NCBI GenBank assembly: GCA_010206225.2
Contig: VIQU02000002.1
Location: 480-64,479 of the forward strand
DNA length: 64,000 bases
Reading direction: 5' to 3'
DNA from: Lachnospiraceae bacterium MD308
GTDB lineage: Bacteria; Bacillota; Clostridia; Lachnospirales; Lachnospiraceae
Shown: in pieces, positions 35,811 to 46,039 of the stretch
Layout: each line of letters opens with the position of its first letter
Position numbering within the stretch: the stretch's first letter is position 1
Made by a program: the position numbers and the translations under genes
Notes under the pieces: generated by a model
Database searches by the model: none
What the model was told of the DNA's origin: nothing
The model's input: the letters and a program-made list of their open reading frames with translations, nothing else

Positions 35811-36464
35811 ATGGGACAGAAAGTTAATCCTCATGGTTTAAGAGTCGGCATAATCAAAGATTGGGATTCCAAGTGGTATGCAGAGAAAGATTTTGCTGAT
35901 AATTTAGTGGAAGACCATGAAATCAGAACGTATCTTAAGAAAAGATTATACAGCGCCGGTATTTCCAGAATCGAGATTGAGAGAGCATCTGACCGCGCGA
36001 AGATCATTATCTATACAGCAAAGCCTGGCGTCGTAATCGGTAAAGGCGGAGCTGAGATTGAAAAGGTAAAAGGTGAGCTTGCAAAGTTCACGGATAAGAA
36101 GTTAATTGTTGATATCAAGGAAATCAAGAGACCGGATAAAGATGCTCAGTTAGTAGCAGAGAACATCGCTCTGCAGCTTGAGAACCGTATCTCCTTTAGA
36201 AGGGCTATGAAGTCTTGTATGTCCAGAACAATGAAGGCAGGAGCACTCGGAGTTAAGACTTCCGTATCAGGACGTCTTGGCGGAGCAGATATGGCTCGTA
36301 CAGAGTTCTACAGCGAGGGTACAATCCCGCTTCAGACACTCAGAGCAGACATTGACTACGGATTCGCTGAGGCCAATACAACTTACGGAAAAGTCGGTGT
36401 TAAGGTATGGGTTTACAAGGGCGAAATTCTTCCGGAAAAAGCAGCTAAGGAAGGGAGAGATTAA
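35811..36464 (+). CDS. rpsC: 30S ribosomal protein S3
   Basis: 217 residues. [20 protein letters not shown], the KH domain [17 protein letters not shown], and C-terminal [21 protein letters not shown]. It forms part of the mRNA entry helicase. Confidence 0.98.
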   Translation: MGQKVNPHGLRVGIIKDWDSKWYAEKDFADNLVEDHEIRTYLKKRLYSAGISRIEIERASDRAKIIIYTAKPGVVIGKGGAEIEKVKGELAKFTDKKLIVDIKEIKRPDKDAQLVAENIALQLENRISFRRAMKSCMSRTMKAGALGVKTSVSGRLGGADMARTEFYSEGTIPLQTLRADIDYGFAEANTTYGKVGVKVWVYKGEILPEKAAKEGRD

Positions 36465-36466
36465 TC

Positions 36467-36904
36467 ATGTTAATGCCAAAAAGAGTAAAACGTCGTAAAC
36501 AGTTCCGCGGTTCTATGAAGGGAAAAGCACTTCGCGGAAATCAGATTACAAACGGTGAATATGGTATCATTGCAATGGAGCCATGCTGGATCCGCTCCAA
36601 TCAGATTGAGGCTGCCCGTATCGCTATGACGCGTTACATTAAGCGTGGCGGTAAAGTCTGGATTAAAATATTCCCGGATAAACCTGTAACTACAAAACCA
36701 GCAGAGACACGTATGGGTTCCGGTAAAGGAACTTTGGAATATTGGGTAGCAGTTGTGAAGCCGGGCCGCGTAATGTTCGAAATTGCGGGTGTGCCGGAAG
36801 AAGTGGCAAGAGAGGCTCTTCGCCTTGCAACACACAAGCTGCCTTGTAAATGTAAAGTAGTTTCTCGCGCAGACTTAGAAGGCGGTGATAACAGTGAAAA
36901 TTAA
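36467..36904 (+). CDS. rplP: 50S ribosomal protein L16
   Basis: 145 residues beginning [15 protein letters not shown]. It contains [20 protein letters not shown], the loop near the A-site tRNA that carries known antibiotic-resistance positions. Its end overlaps the GTG start of L29. Confidence 0.98.
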   Translation: MLMPKRVKRRKQFRGSMKGKALRGNQITNGEYGIIAMEPCWIRSNQIEAARIAMTRYIKRGGKVWIKIFPDKPVTTKPAETRMGSGKGTLEYWVAVVKPGRVMFEIAGVPEEVAREALRLATHKLPCKCKVVSRADLEGGDNSEN

Positions 36905-37103
36905 TGCATTTGTAGAAGATTTAAAAACAAAATCAGCTGCAGAGCTGAACGAAGAATTAGTAGCTGCTAAAAAGGAACTTTTCAATTTAAGATTCCAGAA
37001 CGCAACAAACCAGTTAGACAATACAAGCAGAATTAAAGAAGTAAGAAGAAATATTGCCAGAATCCAGACAGTGCTGACTGAGGCACAGAAGGCTCAGGCA
37101 TAG
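36894..37103 (+). CDS. rpmC: 50S ribosomal protein L29
   Basis: 69 residues. The start is taken at GTG 36894 ([18 protein letters not shown]), since AAGGCGGTGAT upstream is its binding site; the tracked GTG at 36885 is three codons earlier. [21 protein letters not shown] is diagnostic. Confidence 0.96.
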   Translation: MKINAFVEDLKTKSAAELNEELVAAKKELFNLRFQNATNQLDNTSRIKEVRRNIARIQTVLTEAQKAQA

Positions 37104-37147
37104 GTATAAATTTCTGCTTTTCAAAAAATCCCGAAAGGAGTAAAACT

Positions 37148-37402
37148 GTGGAAAGAAATCTTAGAAAAACCCGTGTTGGTAAGGTTATCAGTGATAAAAT
37201 GGATAAGACCATAGTAGTTGCAGTCGAGGATCATGTAAAACATCCGCTTTACAAGAAGATTGTAAAGAGAACTTATAAGCTGAAAGCACATGATGAAGCG
37301 AACGAATGCAGCATTGGCGACAAAGTAAAGGTTATGGAGACAAGGCCGTTATCCAAGGATAAGAGATGGAGACTTGTCGAGATTATGGAAAAAGCAAAAT
37401 AG
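37148..37402 (+). CDS. rpsQ: 30S ribosomal protein S17
   Basis: 84 residues from GTG 37148 after [29 protein letters not shown] and [21 protein letters not shown] are the usual OB-fold signatures. Confidence 0.98.
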   Translation: MERNLRKTRVGKVISDKMDKTIVVAVEDHVKHPLYKKIVKRTYKLKAHDEANECSIGDKVKVMETRPLSKDKRWRLVEIMEKAK

Positions 37403-37421
37403 TATAAGGAGGGAAACCTGC

Positions 37422-37790
37422 ATGATACAGCAAGAAAGCAGACTGAGAGTGGCAGACAACACAGGCGCGAAAGAGTTATTGTGTATCCGTGTACTTGGCG
37501 GTTCTACAAGAAGATATGCAAGTATTGGCGACATTATCGTTGCGACTGTTAAAGATGCAACACCAGGCGGCGTTGTTAAAAAGGGTGATGTGGTAAAGGC
37601 TGTAGTTGTTCGTACTGTCAACAGCACTCGTCGTAAAGACGGTTCTTATATCCGTTTTGATGAAAATGCTGCCGTGATTATAAAAGATGATAAGACACCA
37701 AGAGGAACCCGTATTTTTGGACCAGTAGCGAGAGAGCTTCGTGATAAGCAGTTCATGAGGATCGTTTCTCTGGCTCCCGAAGTTCTTTAA
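37422..37790 (+). CDS. rplN: 50S ribosomal protein L14
   Basis: 122 residues from the ATG 37422 ([19 protein letters not shown]); the tracked start at 37374 overlaps rps[16 protein letters not shown] and [20 protein letters not shown] are conserved. Confidence 0.98.
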   Translation: MIQQESRLRVADNTGAKELLCIRVLGGSTRRYASIGDIIVATVKDATPGGVVKKGDVVKAVVVRTVNSTRRKDGSYIRFDENAAVIIKDDKTPRGTRIFGPVARELRDKQFMRIVSLAPEVL

Positions 37791-37804
37791 GGAGGTGCGT
37801 AAGG

Positions 37805-38116
37805 ATGTCAATGTTAAAGATTAAAAAAGGCGATACAGTAAAAGTGATCGCTGGAAAAGATAAAGACAAAGAGGGAAAAGTCATCGCTGTGAACCAGAAG
37901 GATGGTAAGGTTGTTGTAGAGGGCGTGAATATGATCACAAAGCATGCAAAACCGAACGCTTCCAATCCGAACGGCGGAATCATCCATCAGGAAGCTCCGA
38001 TCGATGCGTCTAATGTAATGTATATTCATAAAGGAAAAACTACAAGAGTCGGCATTAAGATGGACGGAGATAAGAAAGTACGTTATGCAAAATCAACAGG
38101 CGATGTTATCGATTAA
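37805..38116 (+). CDS. rplX: 50S ribosomal protein L24
   Basis: 103 residues. KOW motif KKGDTVKVIAGKDKDKEGKV followed by VEGVNMITKHAKPN. It is an assembly initiator of the 50S subunit. The ribosome binding site GGAGGTGCG lies just after the rplN stop. Confidence 0.98.
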   Translation: MSMLKIKKGDTVKVIAGKDKDKEGKVIAVNQKDGKVVVEGVNMITKHAKPNASNPNGGIIHQEAPIDASNVMYIHKGKTTRVGIKMDGDKKVRYAKSTGDVID

Positions 38117-38139
38117 TTTGAGGAAGGAGGTTCAAGGCT

Positions 38140-38679
38140 TTGAGTAGACTGAAAGAACAGTACCAGAACGAAATCGTTGACGCTTTAACGAAAAAGTTCG
38201 GTTATAAAAATATTATGGAAGTGCCGAAGCTCGACAAGGTTGTTATCAACATGGGTGTCGGCGAAGCAAAAGATAATGCAAAAATCTTAGATTCAGCCGT
38301 TGCTGATCTGGAGAAGATTACAGGACAGAAAGCAGTTATATGTAAAGCTAAGAAGTCAGTTGCCAACTTCAAGTTAAGAGAAGGCATGGCAATTGGATGT
38401 AAGGTTACACTGCGAGGCGAAAGGATGTATGAGTTCGTTGACCGCCTGATTAACCTTGCGCTGCCTCGTGTACGTGACTTCAGAGGCGTGAATCCAAACG
38501 CATTTGACGGAAGAGGTAATTATGCACTTGGCATCAAGGAACAGCTCATCTTCCCCGAGATTGAATATGACAAGGTTGACAAAGTAAGAGGTATGGATGT
38601 TATCTTTGTTACGACAGCAAAAACTGACGAAGAGGCAAGAGAACTGCTTACACAGTTCAATATGCCGTTTACAAAGTAG
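38140..38679 (+). CDS. rplE: 50S ribosomal protein L5
   Basis: 179 residues with a TTG start ([16 protein letters not shown]) after [27 protein letters not shown] and [21 protein letters not shown] are conserved. It binds 5S rRNA. Confidence 0.97.
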   Translation: MSRLKEQYQNEIVDALTKKFGYKNIMEVPKLDKVVINMGVGEAKDNAKILDSAVADLEKITGQKAVICKAKKSVANFKLREGMAIGCKVTLRGERMYEFVDRLINLALPRVRDFRGVNPNAFDGRGNYALGIKEQLIFPEIEYDKVDKVRGMDVIFVTTAKTDEEARELLTQFNMPFTK

Positions 38680-38689
38680 GAGGTAAATT

Positions 38690-38875
38690 ATGGCTAAGAC
38701 AGCAATGAAAATTAAACAGCAGCGTCCGCAGAAATTCTCCACAAGAGAATACAGCCGCTGCAGAATTTGTGGACGTCCGCATGCATATTTGAGAAAATAT
38801 GGTATCTGCCGAGTTTGCTTCCGCGAACTGGCATACAAAGGACAGATTCCAGGTGTAAAGAAAGCAAGTTGGTAG
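38690..38875 (+). CDS. rpsN: 30S ribosomal protein S14, type Z (zinc)
   Basis: 61 residues with a four-Cys zinc site: [20 protein letters not shown]. Short zinc form typical of Firmicutes. A 274-base gap rich in repeats follows. Confidence 0.98.
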   Translation: MAKTAMKIKQQRPQKFSTREYSRCRICGRPHAYLRKYGICRVCFRELAYKGQIPGVKKASW

Positions 38876-38904
38876 CCCGAAAGCAACTGGCATTGAACAC
38901 TTAG

Positions 38905-39040
38905 CGAAAGCAAGCCGTAAGGCGAAACTTAAGCTTAGTGAGAAAGCCCATCTCGGAATGAAATGACGGGATGTTGCAATGCTTAGTGCGAGGGCGTTCT
39001 TGGAGCTTAGCGAGGTATCCTCGAGCTTAGCGAGAAGAAC
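38905..39040 (+). repeat. Superoperon hairpin repeats, copies 3 (rpsN-rpsH)
   Basis: GTTCTT (38996) and AAGAAC (39035-39040) enclose GCTTAGCGAGG-tat-CCTCGAGCTTAGC. A weaker relative with cacttagc...gcttagtg lies at 38899-38941. The 274-base gap holds only these structures; I see no ORF. Confidence 0.7.
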
Positions 39041-39149
39041 CTCCCCCAAGGTCAGGATTCTTCCTTAAACAACAGGCAACTTTTTACCTTTAGGGAAACC
39101 AGTCTATAGCAACAAGAACAAAATTGGAAGAAAGAGAGGAATAACATTC

Positions 39150-39551
39150 ATGACTATGAGCGATCCAATTGCAGATATGCTTACAAGAATTCGTAATGCT
39201 AACACTGCAAAACATGATACAGTAGACGTACCGTCATCCAAAATGAAACTTGCTATCGCAAACATTTTACTGGATGAAGGATATATTGAGAAATATGACA
39301 TGGTTGAAGATGGAGTATTCAAGACAATCCGCATCACATTAAAATATGGCGCGGATAAGAATGAAAAAGTAATTACAGGTCTTAAGAGGATCTCAAAACC
39401 AGGTCTTCGTGTATATGCAAGCAGCGACAAAGTGCCGAAGGTATTCGGAGGACTCGGAACAGCGATCATTTCAACAAATGAAGGCGTGATTACAGATAAA
39501 CAGGCAAGAAAACTTGGTATCGGCGGAGAGGTTTTGTGCTTTATCTGGTAA
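39150..39551 (+). CDS. rpsH: 30S ribosomal protein S8
   Basis: 133 residues. [18 protein letters not shown], and C-terminal [21 protein letters not shown]8 binds helix 21 of 16S rRNA, and in E. coli also represses the spc operon at rplE. Confidence 0.98.
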   Translation: MTMSDPIADMLTRIRNANTAKHDTVDVPSSKMKLAIANILLDEGYIEKYDMVEDGVFKTIRITLKYGADKNEKVITGLKRISKPGLRVYASSDKVPKVFGGLGTAIISTNEGVITDKQARKLGIGGEVLCFIW

Positions 39552-39561
39552 GGAAACACTA

Positions 39562-39642
39562 CGGCCACTAGGCTCGAAAGAACCTCGCCAAGTGGACCGT
39601 GTGTACTTTCGCACTAGGTTCGGGGAAAACTTCACCAAGTGC
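39562..39642 (-). repeat. Superoperon hairpin repeats, copies 4 and 5, inverted (rpsH-rplF)
   Basis: 39562-39599 (CCACTAGGCTCG...CCTCGCCAAGTGG) is the reverse complement of copy 1, with only a few differences. 39611-39642 (GCACTAGG...CCAAGTGC) is a more divergent second copy. Tandem, and in the opposite orientation to copy 1. Confidence 0.75.
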
Positions 39643-39709
39643 TCAATGTAACTGAAAACAGAGCAAACACAGATTTGTTCCGAAAATTTAAGTTAAGGAG
39701 GAAAAGGCA

Positions 39710-40252
39710 ATGTCACGTATAGGCAGACTGCCAGTTAAAATTCCAGCAGGTGTAACTGTTGAAATTGCAGAGAATAATAAAGTGACTGTAAAAGGTCCGA
39801 AGGGAACTCTTGAGAGAGAGCTTCCTGCAGAGATGGAAATTAAAAAGGAAGGCGAAGAAGTAATTGTTACAAGGCCGAACGATCTGAAAAAAATGAAGTC
39901 TCTTCATGGCCTTACAAGAACACTGATCAATAATATGGTTGTTGGTGTTACGGAAGGTTATCAGAAGGTTCTGGAAGTAAATGGTGTTGGATACAGAGCG
40001 GCAAAGTCTGGTAACAAATTAACCTTGAGTTTAGGATATTCCCATCCGGTAGAGATGATCGATCCGGAAGGTGTTGAGACTGTTTTAGAAGGACAGAACA
40101 AAATCATCGTTAAGGGTATCAGCAAAGAAAAAGTCGGACAGTATGCGGCTGAGATCAGAGATAAAAGAAGACCGGAGCCATACAAGGGCAAAGGTATCAA
40201 ATATGCTGACGAAGTGATCAGACGTAAAGTCGGTAAGACAGGTAAGAAATAA
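39710..40252 (+). CDS. rplF: 50S ribosomal protein L6
   Basis: 180 residues. [19 protein letters not shown] and C-terminal [19 protein letters not shown]. Start after AAGGAGGAAAAGGCA. Confidence 0.98.
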   Translation: MSRIGRLPVKIPAGVTVEIAENNKVTVKGPKGTLERELPAEMEIKKEGEEVIVTRPNDLKKMKSLHGLTRTLINNMVVGVTEGYQKVLEVNGVGYRAAKSGNKLTLSLGYSHPVEMIDPEGVETVLEGQNKIIVKGISKEKVGQYAAEIRDKRRPEPYKGKGIKYADEVIRRKVGKTGKK

Positions 40253-40269
40253 GAAAGGAGAGTGTGAAA

Positions 40270-40638
40270 ATGGTTAGCAAAAAATCAAGAAGTGTTGTTC
40301 GTGCCAATAAGCACAAAAAATTACGTAACCGTTTGAGCGGTACGGCACAGTGCCCGCGTTTGGCAGTGTTCAGAAGCAATAATCATATGTATGCGCAGAT
40401 TATTGATGACACAGCTCATCATACACTGGTTTCCGCTTCCACTCTTCAGAAAGATGTGAAAGCAAATTTAGAAAAAACAAATAACATTGAGGCTGCGGCA
40501 TATTTAGGTAAAGTAATCGCTGAGAAAGCAATTGAAAAAGGTATTAAAGATGTTGTCTTTGACAGAGGCGGCTTCATATATCACGGTAAGATTCAGGCGT
40601 TAGCCGATGCAGCTAGAGAAGCTGGATTGAATTTCTAG
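40270..40638 (+). CDS. rplR: 50S ribosomal protein L18
   Basis: 122 residues. I prefer the ATG 40270 ([19 protein letters not shown]), 9 bases after AAGGAG; the tracked GTG is two codons earlier. [18 protein letters not shown] and [19 protein letters not shown] are conserved. 5S rRNA binder. Confidence 0.97.
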   Translation: MVSKKSRSVVRANKHKKLRNRLSGTAQCPRLAVFRSNNHMYAQIIDDTAHHTLVSASTLQKDVKANLEKTNNIEAAAYLGKVIAEKAIEKGIKDVVFDRGGFIYHGKIQALADAAREAGLNF

Positions 40639-40652
40639 AAGGAGGAGCACAC

Positions 40653-41162
40653 ATGAAACAGGAACGTATTGATGCTAGTTCATTGGAATTAACAGAAAAA
40701 GTGGTATCAATCAAGCGTGTAACCAAAGTTGTTAAGGGTGGCCGTAATATGAGATTCACAGCTTTAGTAGTTGTTGGCGATGGAAATGGCCATGTTGGTG
40801 CAGGCTTAGGAAAAGCTACTGAAATTCCGGAAGCGATTCGTAAAGGAAAAGAGGATGCGGCAAAGCACCTGATCACAGTAGCGTTAGATGACCATGAGAG
40901 TATTACCCATGATTTTATCGGTAAATTCGGAGGAGCTTCCGTATTGCTCAAGAAGGCGCCGGAAGGTACAGGAGTGATTGCCGGAGGCCCGGCGCGTGCC
41001 GTTATCGAGATGGCAGGAATCAAGAATATCCGTACAAAATCTCTTGGCTCGAACAATAAGCAGAATGTAGTCCTTGCTACTATCAGCGGGTTAAGTCAGG
41101 TTAAGACACCGGAAGAGGTGGCTAAACTCCGCGGTAAGTCGGTAGAAGAAATCTTAGGCTAA
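40653..41162 (+). CDS. rpsE: 30S ribosomal protein S5
   Basis: 169 residues. [40 protein letters not shown] and [14 protein letters not shown] are conserved. Confidence 0.98.
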   Translation: MKQERIDASSLELTEKVVSIKRVTKVVKGGRNMRFTALVVVGDGNGHVGAGLGKATEIPEAIRKGKEDAAKHLITVALDDHESITHDFIGKFGGASVLLKKAPEGTGVIAGGPARAVIEMAGIKNIRTKSLGSNNKQNVVLATISGLSQVKTPEEVAKLRGKSVEEILG

Positions 41163-41176
41163 GGAGGTAGATTAAG

Positions 41177-41356
41177 ATGGCAAATTTAAAAGTTACATTG
41201 GTAAAATCTACAATTGGAGCTGTGCCGAAGCATAAGAAGACTGTAGAAGCTTTAGGGCTTAAGAAACTTTATAAGACAGTTGAACTGCCGGATAACGCAG
41301 CAACAAGAGGTATGGTTAAACAGGTTGAACATCTGGTGAAGGTGGAAGAAGCGTAG
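41177..41356 (+). CDS. rpmD: 50S ribosomal protein L30
   Basis: Below the track cutoff. The ATG 41177 after AAGGAGG gives 59 residues, MANLKVTLVKSTIGAVPKHK, ending VKQVEHLVKVEEA. Position between rpsE and rplO is canonical. Confidence 0.97.
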   Translation: MANLKVTLVKSTIGAVPKHKKTVEALGLKKLYKTVELPDNAATRGMVKQVEHLVKVEEA

Positions 41357-41383
41357 AAAATATTCAGATAAGGAGGTGTCACA

Positions 41384-41824
41384 ATGGATTTATCAAATTT
41401 AAGACCTGCTGATGGAGCAAAGCACAGTGATAATTTCAGAAGAGGACGTGGACACGGTTCTGGAAATGGTAAAACTGCCGGTAAGGGCCATAAAGGTCAG
41501 AGAGCCCGTTCCGGAGGTACAAGACCGGGTTTTGAAGGCGGACAGATGCCATTATATAGAAGAATACCAAAAAGAGGTTTCACGAATAGAAATTCAAAAG
41601 AAATCGTTGGTATCAATGTAAGTGCTCTTGAGGTTTTTGATAATGAAGCAGTAGTTTCTGTTGAGACATTATTGGAGCAGGGAATCGTAAAAAATGCAAG
41701 AGATGGCGTTAAGATTCTTGGCAATGGTGAGCTTACGAAGAAGCTGACCGTAAAAGCGAATGCGTTCAGCGCAGGTGCGATAGCTAAAATTGAGGCTGTA
41801 GGTGGAAAAGCAGAGGTGATCTAA
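41384..41824 (+). CDS. rplO: 50S ribosomal protein L15
   Basis: 146 residues. [41 protein letters not shown] and [15 protein letters not shown]. The stop overlaps the secY start (TAATG). Confidence 0.98.
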   Translation: MDLSNLRPADGAKHSDNFRRGRGHGSGNGKTAGKGHKGQRARSGGTRPGFEGGQMPLYRRIPKRGFTNRNSKEIVGINVSALEVFDNEAVVSVETLLEQGIVKNARDGVKILGNGELTKKLTVKANAFSAGAIAKIEAVGGKAEVI

Positions 41825-43140
41825 TGTTAGAAACTTTCCGAAGGGCATGGGGAATCAAAGACATTCGCAAAAAAATCGGATATACGTTTTTGATGTTAAT
41901 CGTAATAAGGATTGGATCGGGACTTCCGACACCTGGGGTAAATCCAACATATATTCAAAGATTCTTTGAACAGAACACTGGGGAAGCGTTTAATTTGTTT
42001 AACGCTTTCACAGGTGGTTCCTTTGAGAGAATGTCAGTATTTGCACTCAGTATCACTCCGTATATTACTTCTTCGATCATTATGCAGCTTCTTACAATTG
42101 CGATTCCCGCGCTTGAAGAGATGCAGAAGGATGGTGAAGACGGCAGAAAGAAGATCGTGGCAATGACGCGTTATCTTACAGTAGCGCTTGCACTTCTTGA
42201 ATCTACGGCGATGGCAGTTGGGTTTGGGCGTCAGGGACTTTTGACAGATTACAATTTTGTAAATGCCGCAAGTGTTGTACTGACGCTGACAGCAGGTTCT
42301 GCGTTTCTGATGTGGATCGGCGAGAGGATTACTGAAAAAGGTATTGGAAATGGTATTTCAATGGTGTTGGTGATCAATATTATTTCGCGTATTCCAAATG
42401 ATATGGCAACTCTGTTTGAGCAGTTTGTTAAGGATAAGAGCGTTGCTAAAGGCGGACTGGCTGTTATTATCATTATTGCGATTATTGTTGCACTGGTAGT
42501 ATTTGTTGTTGTCCTGCAGGACGGCGAGAGAAGAATTGCCGTTCAGTATTCTCAGAAAACAACAGGCAGACGGACGTTCGGTGGTCAGTCAACACACATT
42601 CCGCTTAAGATTAACACAGCGGGCGTTATACCGATCATCTTTTCTTCCTCATTAATGCAGTTTCCGATCGTTATTGCTTCCTTTCTTGGAAAAGACAATA
42701 CAAAGGGAATCGGCGGTGAGATACTCAGAGGAATGAATCAGGGGAACTGGTGTAATCCGGAACAGTTGAAATATTCGTGGGGACTAATTGTATATATAGT
42801 GCTTACAGTTTTTTTTGCATATTTTTACACGTCCATTACATTTAATCCATTAGAGATTGCAAATAACATGAAAAAGAGCGGCGGTTTTATTCCGGGAATA
42901 CGGCCAGGAAAGCCGACGGTTGAATATTTGACAAAGATATTGAATTATATTATCTTTATTGGAGCTTGTGGGCTTGTGATTGTTCAGGTGATTCCGATCT
43001 TCTTCAACGGCTGGCTTGGAGCGCAGGTTTCTTTCGGCGGAACGTCTCTTATCATTATTGTCAGCGTTATACTTGAGACGATCAAACAGGTTGAATCGCA
43101 AATGCTTGTACGCAATTACAAGGGATTTTTAAATAACTAA
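41824..43140 (+). CDS. secY: Preprotein translocase channel SecY
   Basis: 438 residues with ten membrane helices. N-terminal FRRAWGIKDIRKKIGYTFL, plug region NAFTGGSFERMSVFALSITPYITSS, and GIRPGKPTVEYL in the cytosolic loop. It forms the membrane channel with SecE/G. Confidence 0.98.
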   Translation: MLETFRRAWGIKDIRKKIGYTFLMLIVIRIGSGLPTPGVNPTYIQRFFEQNTGEAFNLFNAFTGGSFERMSVFALSITPYITSSIIMQLLTIAIPALEEMQKDGEDGRKKIVAMTRYLTVALALLESTAMAVGFGRQGLLTDYNFVNAASVVLTLTAGSAFLMWIGERITEKGIGNGISMVLVINIISRIPNDMATLFEQFVKDKSVAKGGLAVIIIIAIIVALVVFVVVLQDGERRIAVQYSQKTTGRRTFGGQSTHIPLKINTAGVIPIIFSSSLMQFPIVIASFLGKDNTKGIGGEILRGMNQGNWCNPEQLKYSWGLIVYIVLTVFFAYFYTSITFNPLEIANNMKKSGGFIPGIRPGKPTVEYLTKILNYIIFIGACGLVIVQVIPIFFNGWLGAQVSFGGTSLIIIVSVILETIKQVESQMLVRNYKGFLNN

Positions 43141-43206
43141 GAGTCATTTTCAACTCGCGGAATTTATAATTTCGCGGGTTAAAATGTTATAAGGAGGAAT
43201 GAATTT

Positions 43207-43851
43207 ATGAAAATCATTATGTTAGGCGCTCCGGGCGCAGGAAAAGGGACTCAGGCAAAAAAAATTGCAGCTAAGTATGATATTCCTCATATTTCAACAG
43301 GCGATATCTTTCGTGCAAATATAAAAAACGGTACGGAATTAGGGAAAAAAGCAAAAACATACATGGATCAGGGACTTCTCGTGCCGGATGAATTAGTTGT
43401 GGATCTGGTTGTAGACCGAGTGAATCAGGAGGACTGTTCTAACGGTTATGTATTAGATGGTTTTCCGAGAACGATCCCTCAGGCGGAGGCACTCGATAAG
43501 GCACTTGCTGATCTGGGACAGAAGATGGATTACGCGATTGATGTAGATGTTCCGGATGAAAATATCGTAAACCGCATGGGCGGGAGACGTGCATGCGTAG
43601 GCTGCGGCGCTACATACCATCTCGTATTTGCGCCTGCAAAGGAAGAGGGAATCTGTGATACATGCGGAAAAGAACTGATTCTTAGAGATGATGATAAGCC
43701 GGAGACGGTGCAGAAGCGTCTGAATGTATATCATGAGCAGACACAGCCGTTGATTGAGTACTATTCAAAGGCTGGTATTTTAAAGACTGTTGACGGTACA
43801 GTTGACATGAACGATGTATTTCAGGCAATTGTTGATATTTTAGGAGAGTAA
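43207..43851 (+). CDS. adk: Adenylate kinase, zinc-lid type
   Basis: 214 residues. P-loop [10 protein letters not shown], the NMP site [23 protein letters not shown], and a lid with four Cys ([17 protein letters not shown]) that should bind zinc. Converts ATP + AMP to 2 ADP. Canonical place after secY. Confidence 0.98.
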   Translation: MKIIMLGAPGAGKGTQAKKIAAKYDIPHISTGDIFRANIKNGTELGKKAKTYMDQGLLVPDELVVDLVVDRVNQEDCSNGYVLDGFPRTIPQAEALDKALADLGQKMDYAIDVDVPDENIVNRMGGRRACVGCGATYHLVFAPAKEEGICDTCGKELILRDDDKPETVQKRLNVYHEQTQPLIEYYSKAGILKTVDGTVDMNDVFQAIVDILGE

Positions 43852-43855
43852 TGAT

Positions 43856-44626
43856 ATGCCAATCGAAATTAAGTCGACCAGAGAAATCGAGCTGATGACC
43901 GAGTCTGGAAGAATCTTAGAAATTGTGCATAAGGAACTTGAAAAAGCACTTCGTCCGGGTATGAGTACGTTGGATATAGACCGGCTGGGTGAGGAAATCA
44001 TAAGGAGTTATAATTGTATCCCTTCTTTTTTAAATTATAACGGGTATCCCGCATCGATCTGTGTATCGGTTAATGAGGAAGTCGTTCATGGTATTCCGAG
44101 CAGTAAGCGTATTTTGAAGGATGGGGATGTTGTCAGTCTGGACGCAGGTGTAATATATAAAGGATATCATTCCGATGCCGCGAGGACTCATGGCATTGGA
44201 GAGATAAGCAAAGAGGCAAAAAAACTTATCGAGGTCACAAGACAAAGCTTTTTTGAAGGTATAAAGTATGCCAAAGAAGGCAATCATCTATTTGATATTT
44301 CCAATGCTATAGGAACATACGCGGAAAGTTTTGGATATGGGGTAGTCCGAGATCTGTGCGGTCATGGGGTGGGCACAAAACTCCATGAGTCTCCGCAGAT
44401 ACCGAATTATGTGATGAACCGGAGAGGCGTCAAACTGAAAGCAGGCATGACACTGGCGATTGAACCTATGATCAACATGGGTACATGGGAAGTTGACTGG
44501 CTGGATGACGAGTGGACAGTTGTGAGCCGTGACAGGTCTGTTTCAGCACATTATGAGAACACGGTGCTGATCACTGACGGCGAGCCGAGGTTATTAACAT
44601 TGACTGAAAGTGAGGAGCGGGCATAA
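43856..44626 (+). CDS. map: Methionine aminopeptidase, type I
   Basis: 256 residues. Metal ligands appear in VSLDAGVIYKGYHSDAART, GHGVGTKLHESPQIPNY and LAIEPMINMG. It removes N-terminal Met from nascent proteins. Confidence 0.97.
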   Translation: MPIEIKSTREIELMTESGRILEIVHKELEKALRPGMSTLDIDRLGEEIIRSYNCIPSFLNYNGYPASICVSVNEEVVHGIPSSKRILKDGDVVSLDAGVIYKGYHSDAARTHGIGEISKEAKKLIEVTRQSFFEGIKYAKEGNHLFDISNAIGTYAESFGYGVVRDLCGHGVGTKLHESPQIPNYVMNRRGVKLKAGMTLAIEPMINMGTWEVDWLDDEWTVVSRDRSVSAHYENTVLITDGEPRLLTLTESEERA

Positions 44627-44629
44627 GAT

Positions 44630-44890
44630 ATGAGAGAAAGTTGTATTGGAATGCTTGCCAGATCAGCTGCAGGTCACGATGAAGGAAAAATGTATGTGAT
44701 AATCGCTGAGGACGCTGCATATGTATATTTAGTGGACGGAAAAGTACGTACATTGGATAAACCGAAGAAGAAAAAAAAGAAACATATTCAGATTGTTAAG
44801 GATAAGTATGATATCCGTGACATTGATGACGTAAGAATCAAACGGATACTGAAAGACTGGAAAAAGGAAGAGGTAAAACAGGAGGATTAA
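44630..44890 (+). CDS. KOW-domain RNA-binding protein (L14e-like)
   Basis: 86 residues: CIGMLARSAAGHDEGKMYVI is the KOW-like start, followed by a Lys-rich stretch (KPKKKKKKHIQIV). It is common between map and infA in Firmicutes and probably acts in ribosome assembly or binding. Packed in the operon with 3-base gaps. Confidence 0.88.
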   Translation: MRESCIGMLARSAAGHDEGKMYVIIAEDAAYVYLVDGKVRTLDKPKKKKKKHIQIVKDKYDIRDIDDVRIKRILKDWKKEEVKQED

Positions 44891-44893
44891 TAT

Positions 44894-45112
44894 ATGTCAA
44901 AGGCTGACGTAATCGAGATTGAAGGAACAGTAGTAGAGAAGCTGCCGAATGCTATGTTTCAGGTGGAATTGGAAAACGGACATCAGGTGCTTGCACACAT
45001 CAGCGGAAAACTTCGTATGAACTTTATAAAAATCCTTCCAGGGGATAAAGTAACATTGGAGTTATCTCCTTATGATCTTTCCAAAGGAAGAATTATCTGG
45101 AGAGACAAGTAG
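44894..45112 (+). CDS. infA: Translation initiation factor IF-1
   Basis: 72 residues, OB fold: [42 protein letters not shown] and GRIIWRDK. It binds the A site during initiation. A terminator follows. Confidence 0.98.
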   Translation: MSKADVIEIEGTVVEKLPNAMFQVELENGHQVLAHISGKLRMNFIKILPGDKVTLELSPYDLSKGRIIWRDK

Positions 45113-45116
45113 CAGT

Positions 45117-45163
45117 AAAAAGGTGTCCGTATGCGAGTCGTTTGTATGAGGACATCTTTTTAA
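45117..45163 (+). terminator. Terminator after infA inside the superoperon
   Basis: AAAAAGgTGTCC ... GGACAtCTTTTTAAC: stem with a T tract. It separates the spc part from the inserted zinc-ribbon gene. Confidence 0.75.
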
Positions 45164-45236
45164 CATGTATGAATGCATTCGTTTGGCTGTGCAATTGCTA
45201 TAGGTGCAAGATTACGAAAGAAAAGAGGGAAAAGGC

Positions 45237-45998
45237 ATGTACTGTAAGAATTGTGGAAAAGAATTACCGGATGATGCCCGGTTTTGTCCAGAGTGCGGTG
45301 AACAAATTGCAGATGGGGATATAGAGCAGAAGAAGGAAGTGTATGAAAAAGAACCCCAATTTGAACCGGATCATAGTAATACACAGATGCGGATGATGAA
45401 ATCGGGGATCTTTATTCTTGCGGGTGTTTTGATTATAGTGGTGATTGCCTGCTTTGCTTATATTTCCCAAAAAGGACGCGAAGCGGAGATGAGAGCCGTT
45501 CAGGAGGAAAAGGAACGGGCAGAGGAACAGGCGAAAGAAGCGGAAGCTGCCAGAATAAAGGCAGAAGAAGAAAAGCAGGCGGCGCAGGAAGAAGCGGCAC
45601 AGGCAAAAGAGAGCGTCACAGAACCTGCTCAGGAGAAACCTGTCAGCACAGTCAATAATAACTATTATTATTATCAGGGAAGCCATTATGGGGAGCACGA
45701 TTATTATGATAATGTGCAGGTGGATGGTTACCTTTGGCCGACAGATGAGTATTATCTCACATATGGCGATTTGGAGGGCATGGATCAAGATACTGTAGAG
45801 GCGGTCAGAAATGAGATATATGCAAGACATGGATATGCTTTTGAAAAGAAACGATGGAGAAATTATTTTGGAAGCAAGTCATGGTACTACAGAGATAATT
45901 CCTGTACACAGGAGGTAGCGAAATCCAGAATGAACTCTGTCGAAAAGGCAAATCTGGAAACAATTGTGGATTATGAGAAACATATGGGATGGAGATAG
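45237..45998 (+). CDS. Zinc-ribbon, single-pass membrane protein with YARHG domain
   Basis: The start is set at the ATG 45237 (MYCKNCGKELPDDARFCPECG), after GAGGGAAAAGG, giving 253 residues. In order: a zinc ribbon (two CxxC); a membrane helix at about residues 55-75 (GIFILAGVLIIVVIACFAYI); an Ala/Glu/Lys coiled coil (EEKERAEEQAKEAEAARIK); a Tyr/Asn-rich linker; and a C-terminal YARHG domain (EIYARHGYAFEKKRWRNYF). Likely cell-envelope associated. It sits between infA and rpmJ, flanked by a terminator and a promoter, so it is an insertion into the superoperon. Confidence 0.85.
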   Translation: MYCKNCGKELPDDARFCPECGEQIADGDIEQKKEVYEKEPQFEPDHSNTQMRMMKSGIFILAGVLIIVVIACFAYISQKGREAEMRAVQEEKERAEEQAKEAEAARIKAEEEKQAAQEEAAQAKESVTEPAQEKPVSTVNNNYYYYQGSHYGEHDYYDNVQVDGYLWPTDEYYLTYGDLEGMDQDTVEAVRNEIYARHGYAFEKKRWRNYFGSKSWYYRDNSCTQEVAKSRMNSVEKANLETIVDYEKHMGWR

Positions 45999-46010
45999 TC
46001 AAAAAAAAGG

Positions 46011-46039
46011 TTGACTAAGAGATTTGTGAGTGTTATACT
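46011..46039 (+). promoter_or_regulatory. Promoter of the rpmJ-rpsM-rplQ (alpha) part
   Basis: TTGACT (46011-46016), 17-base spacer, TATACT (46034-46039). Very close to consensus, restarting transcription after the inserted gene. Confidence 0.75.
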
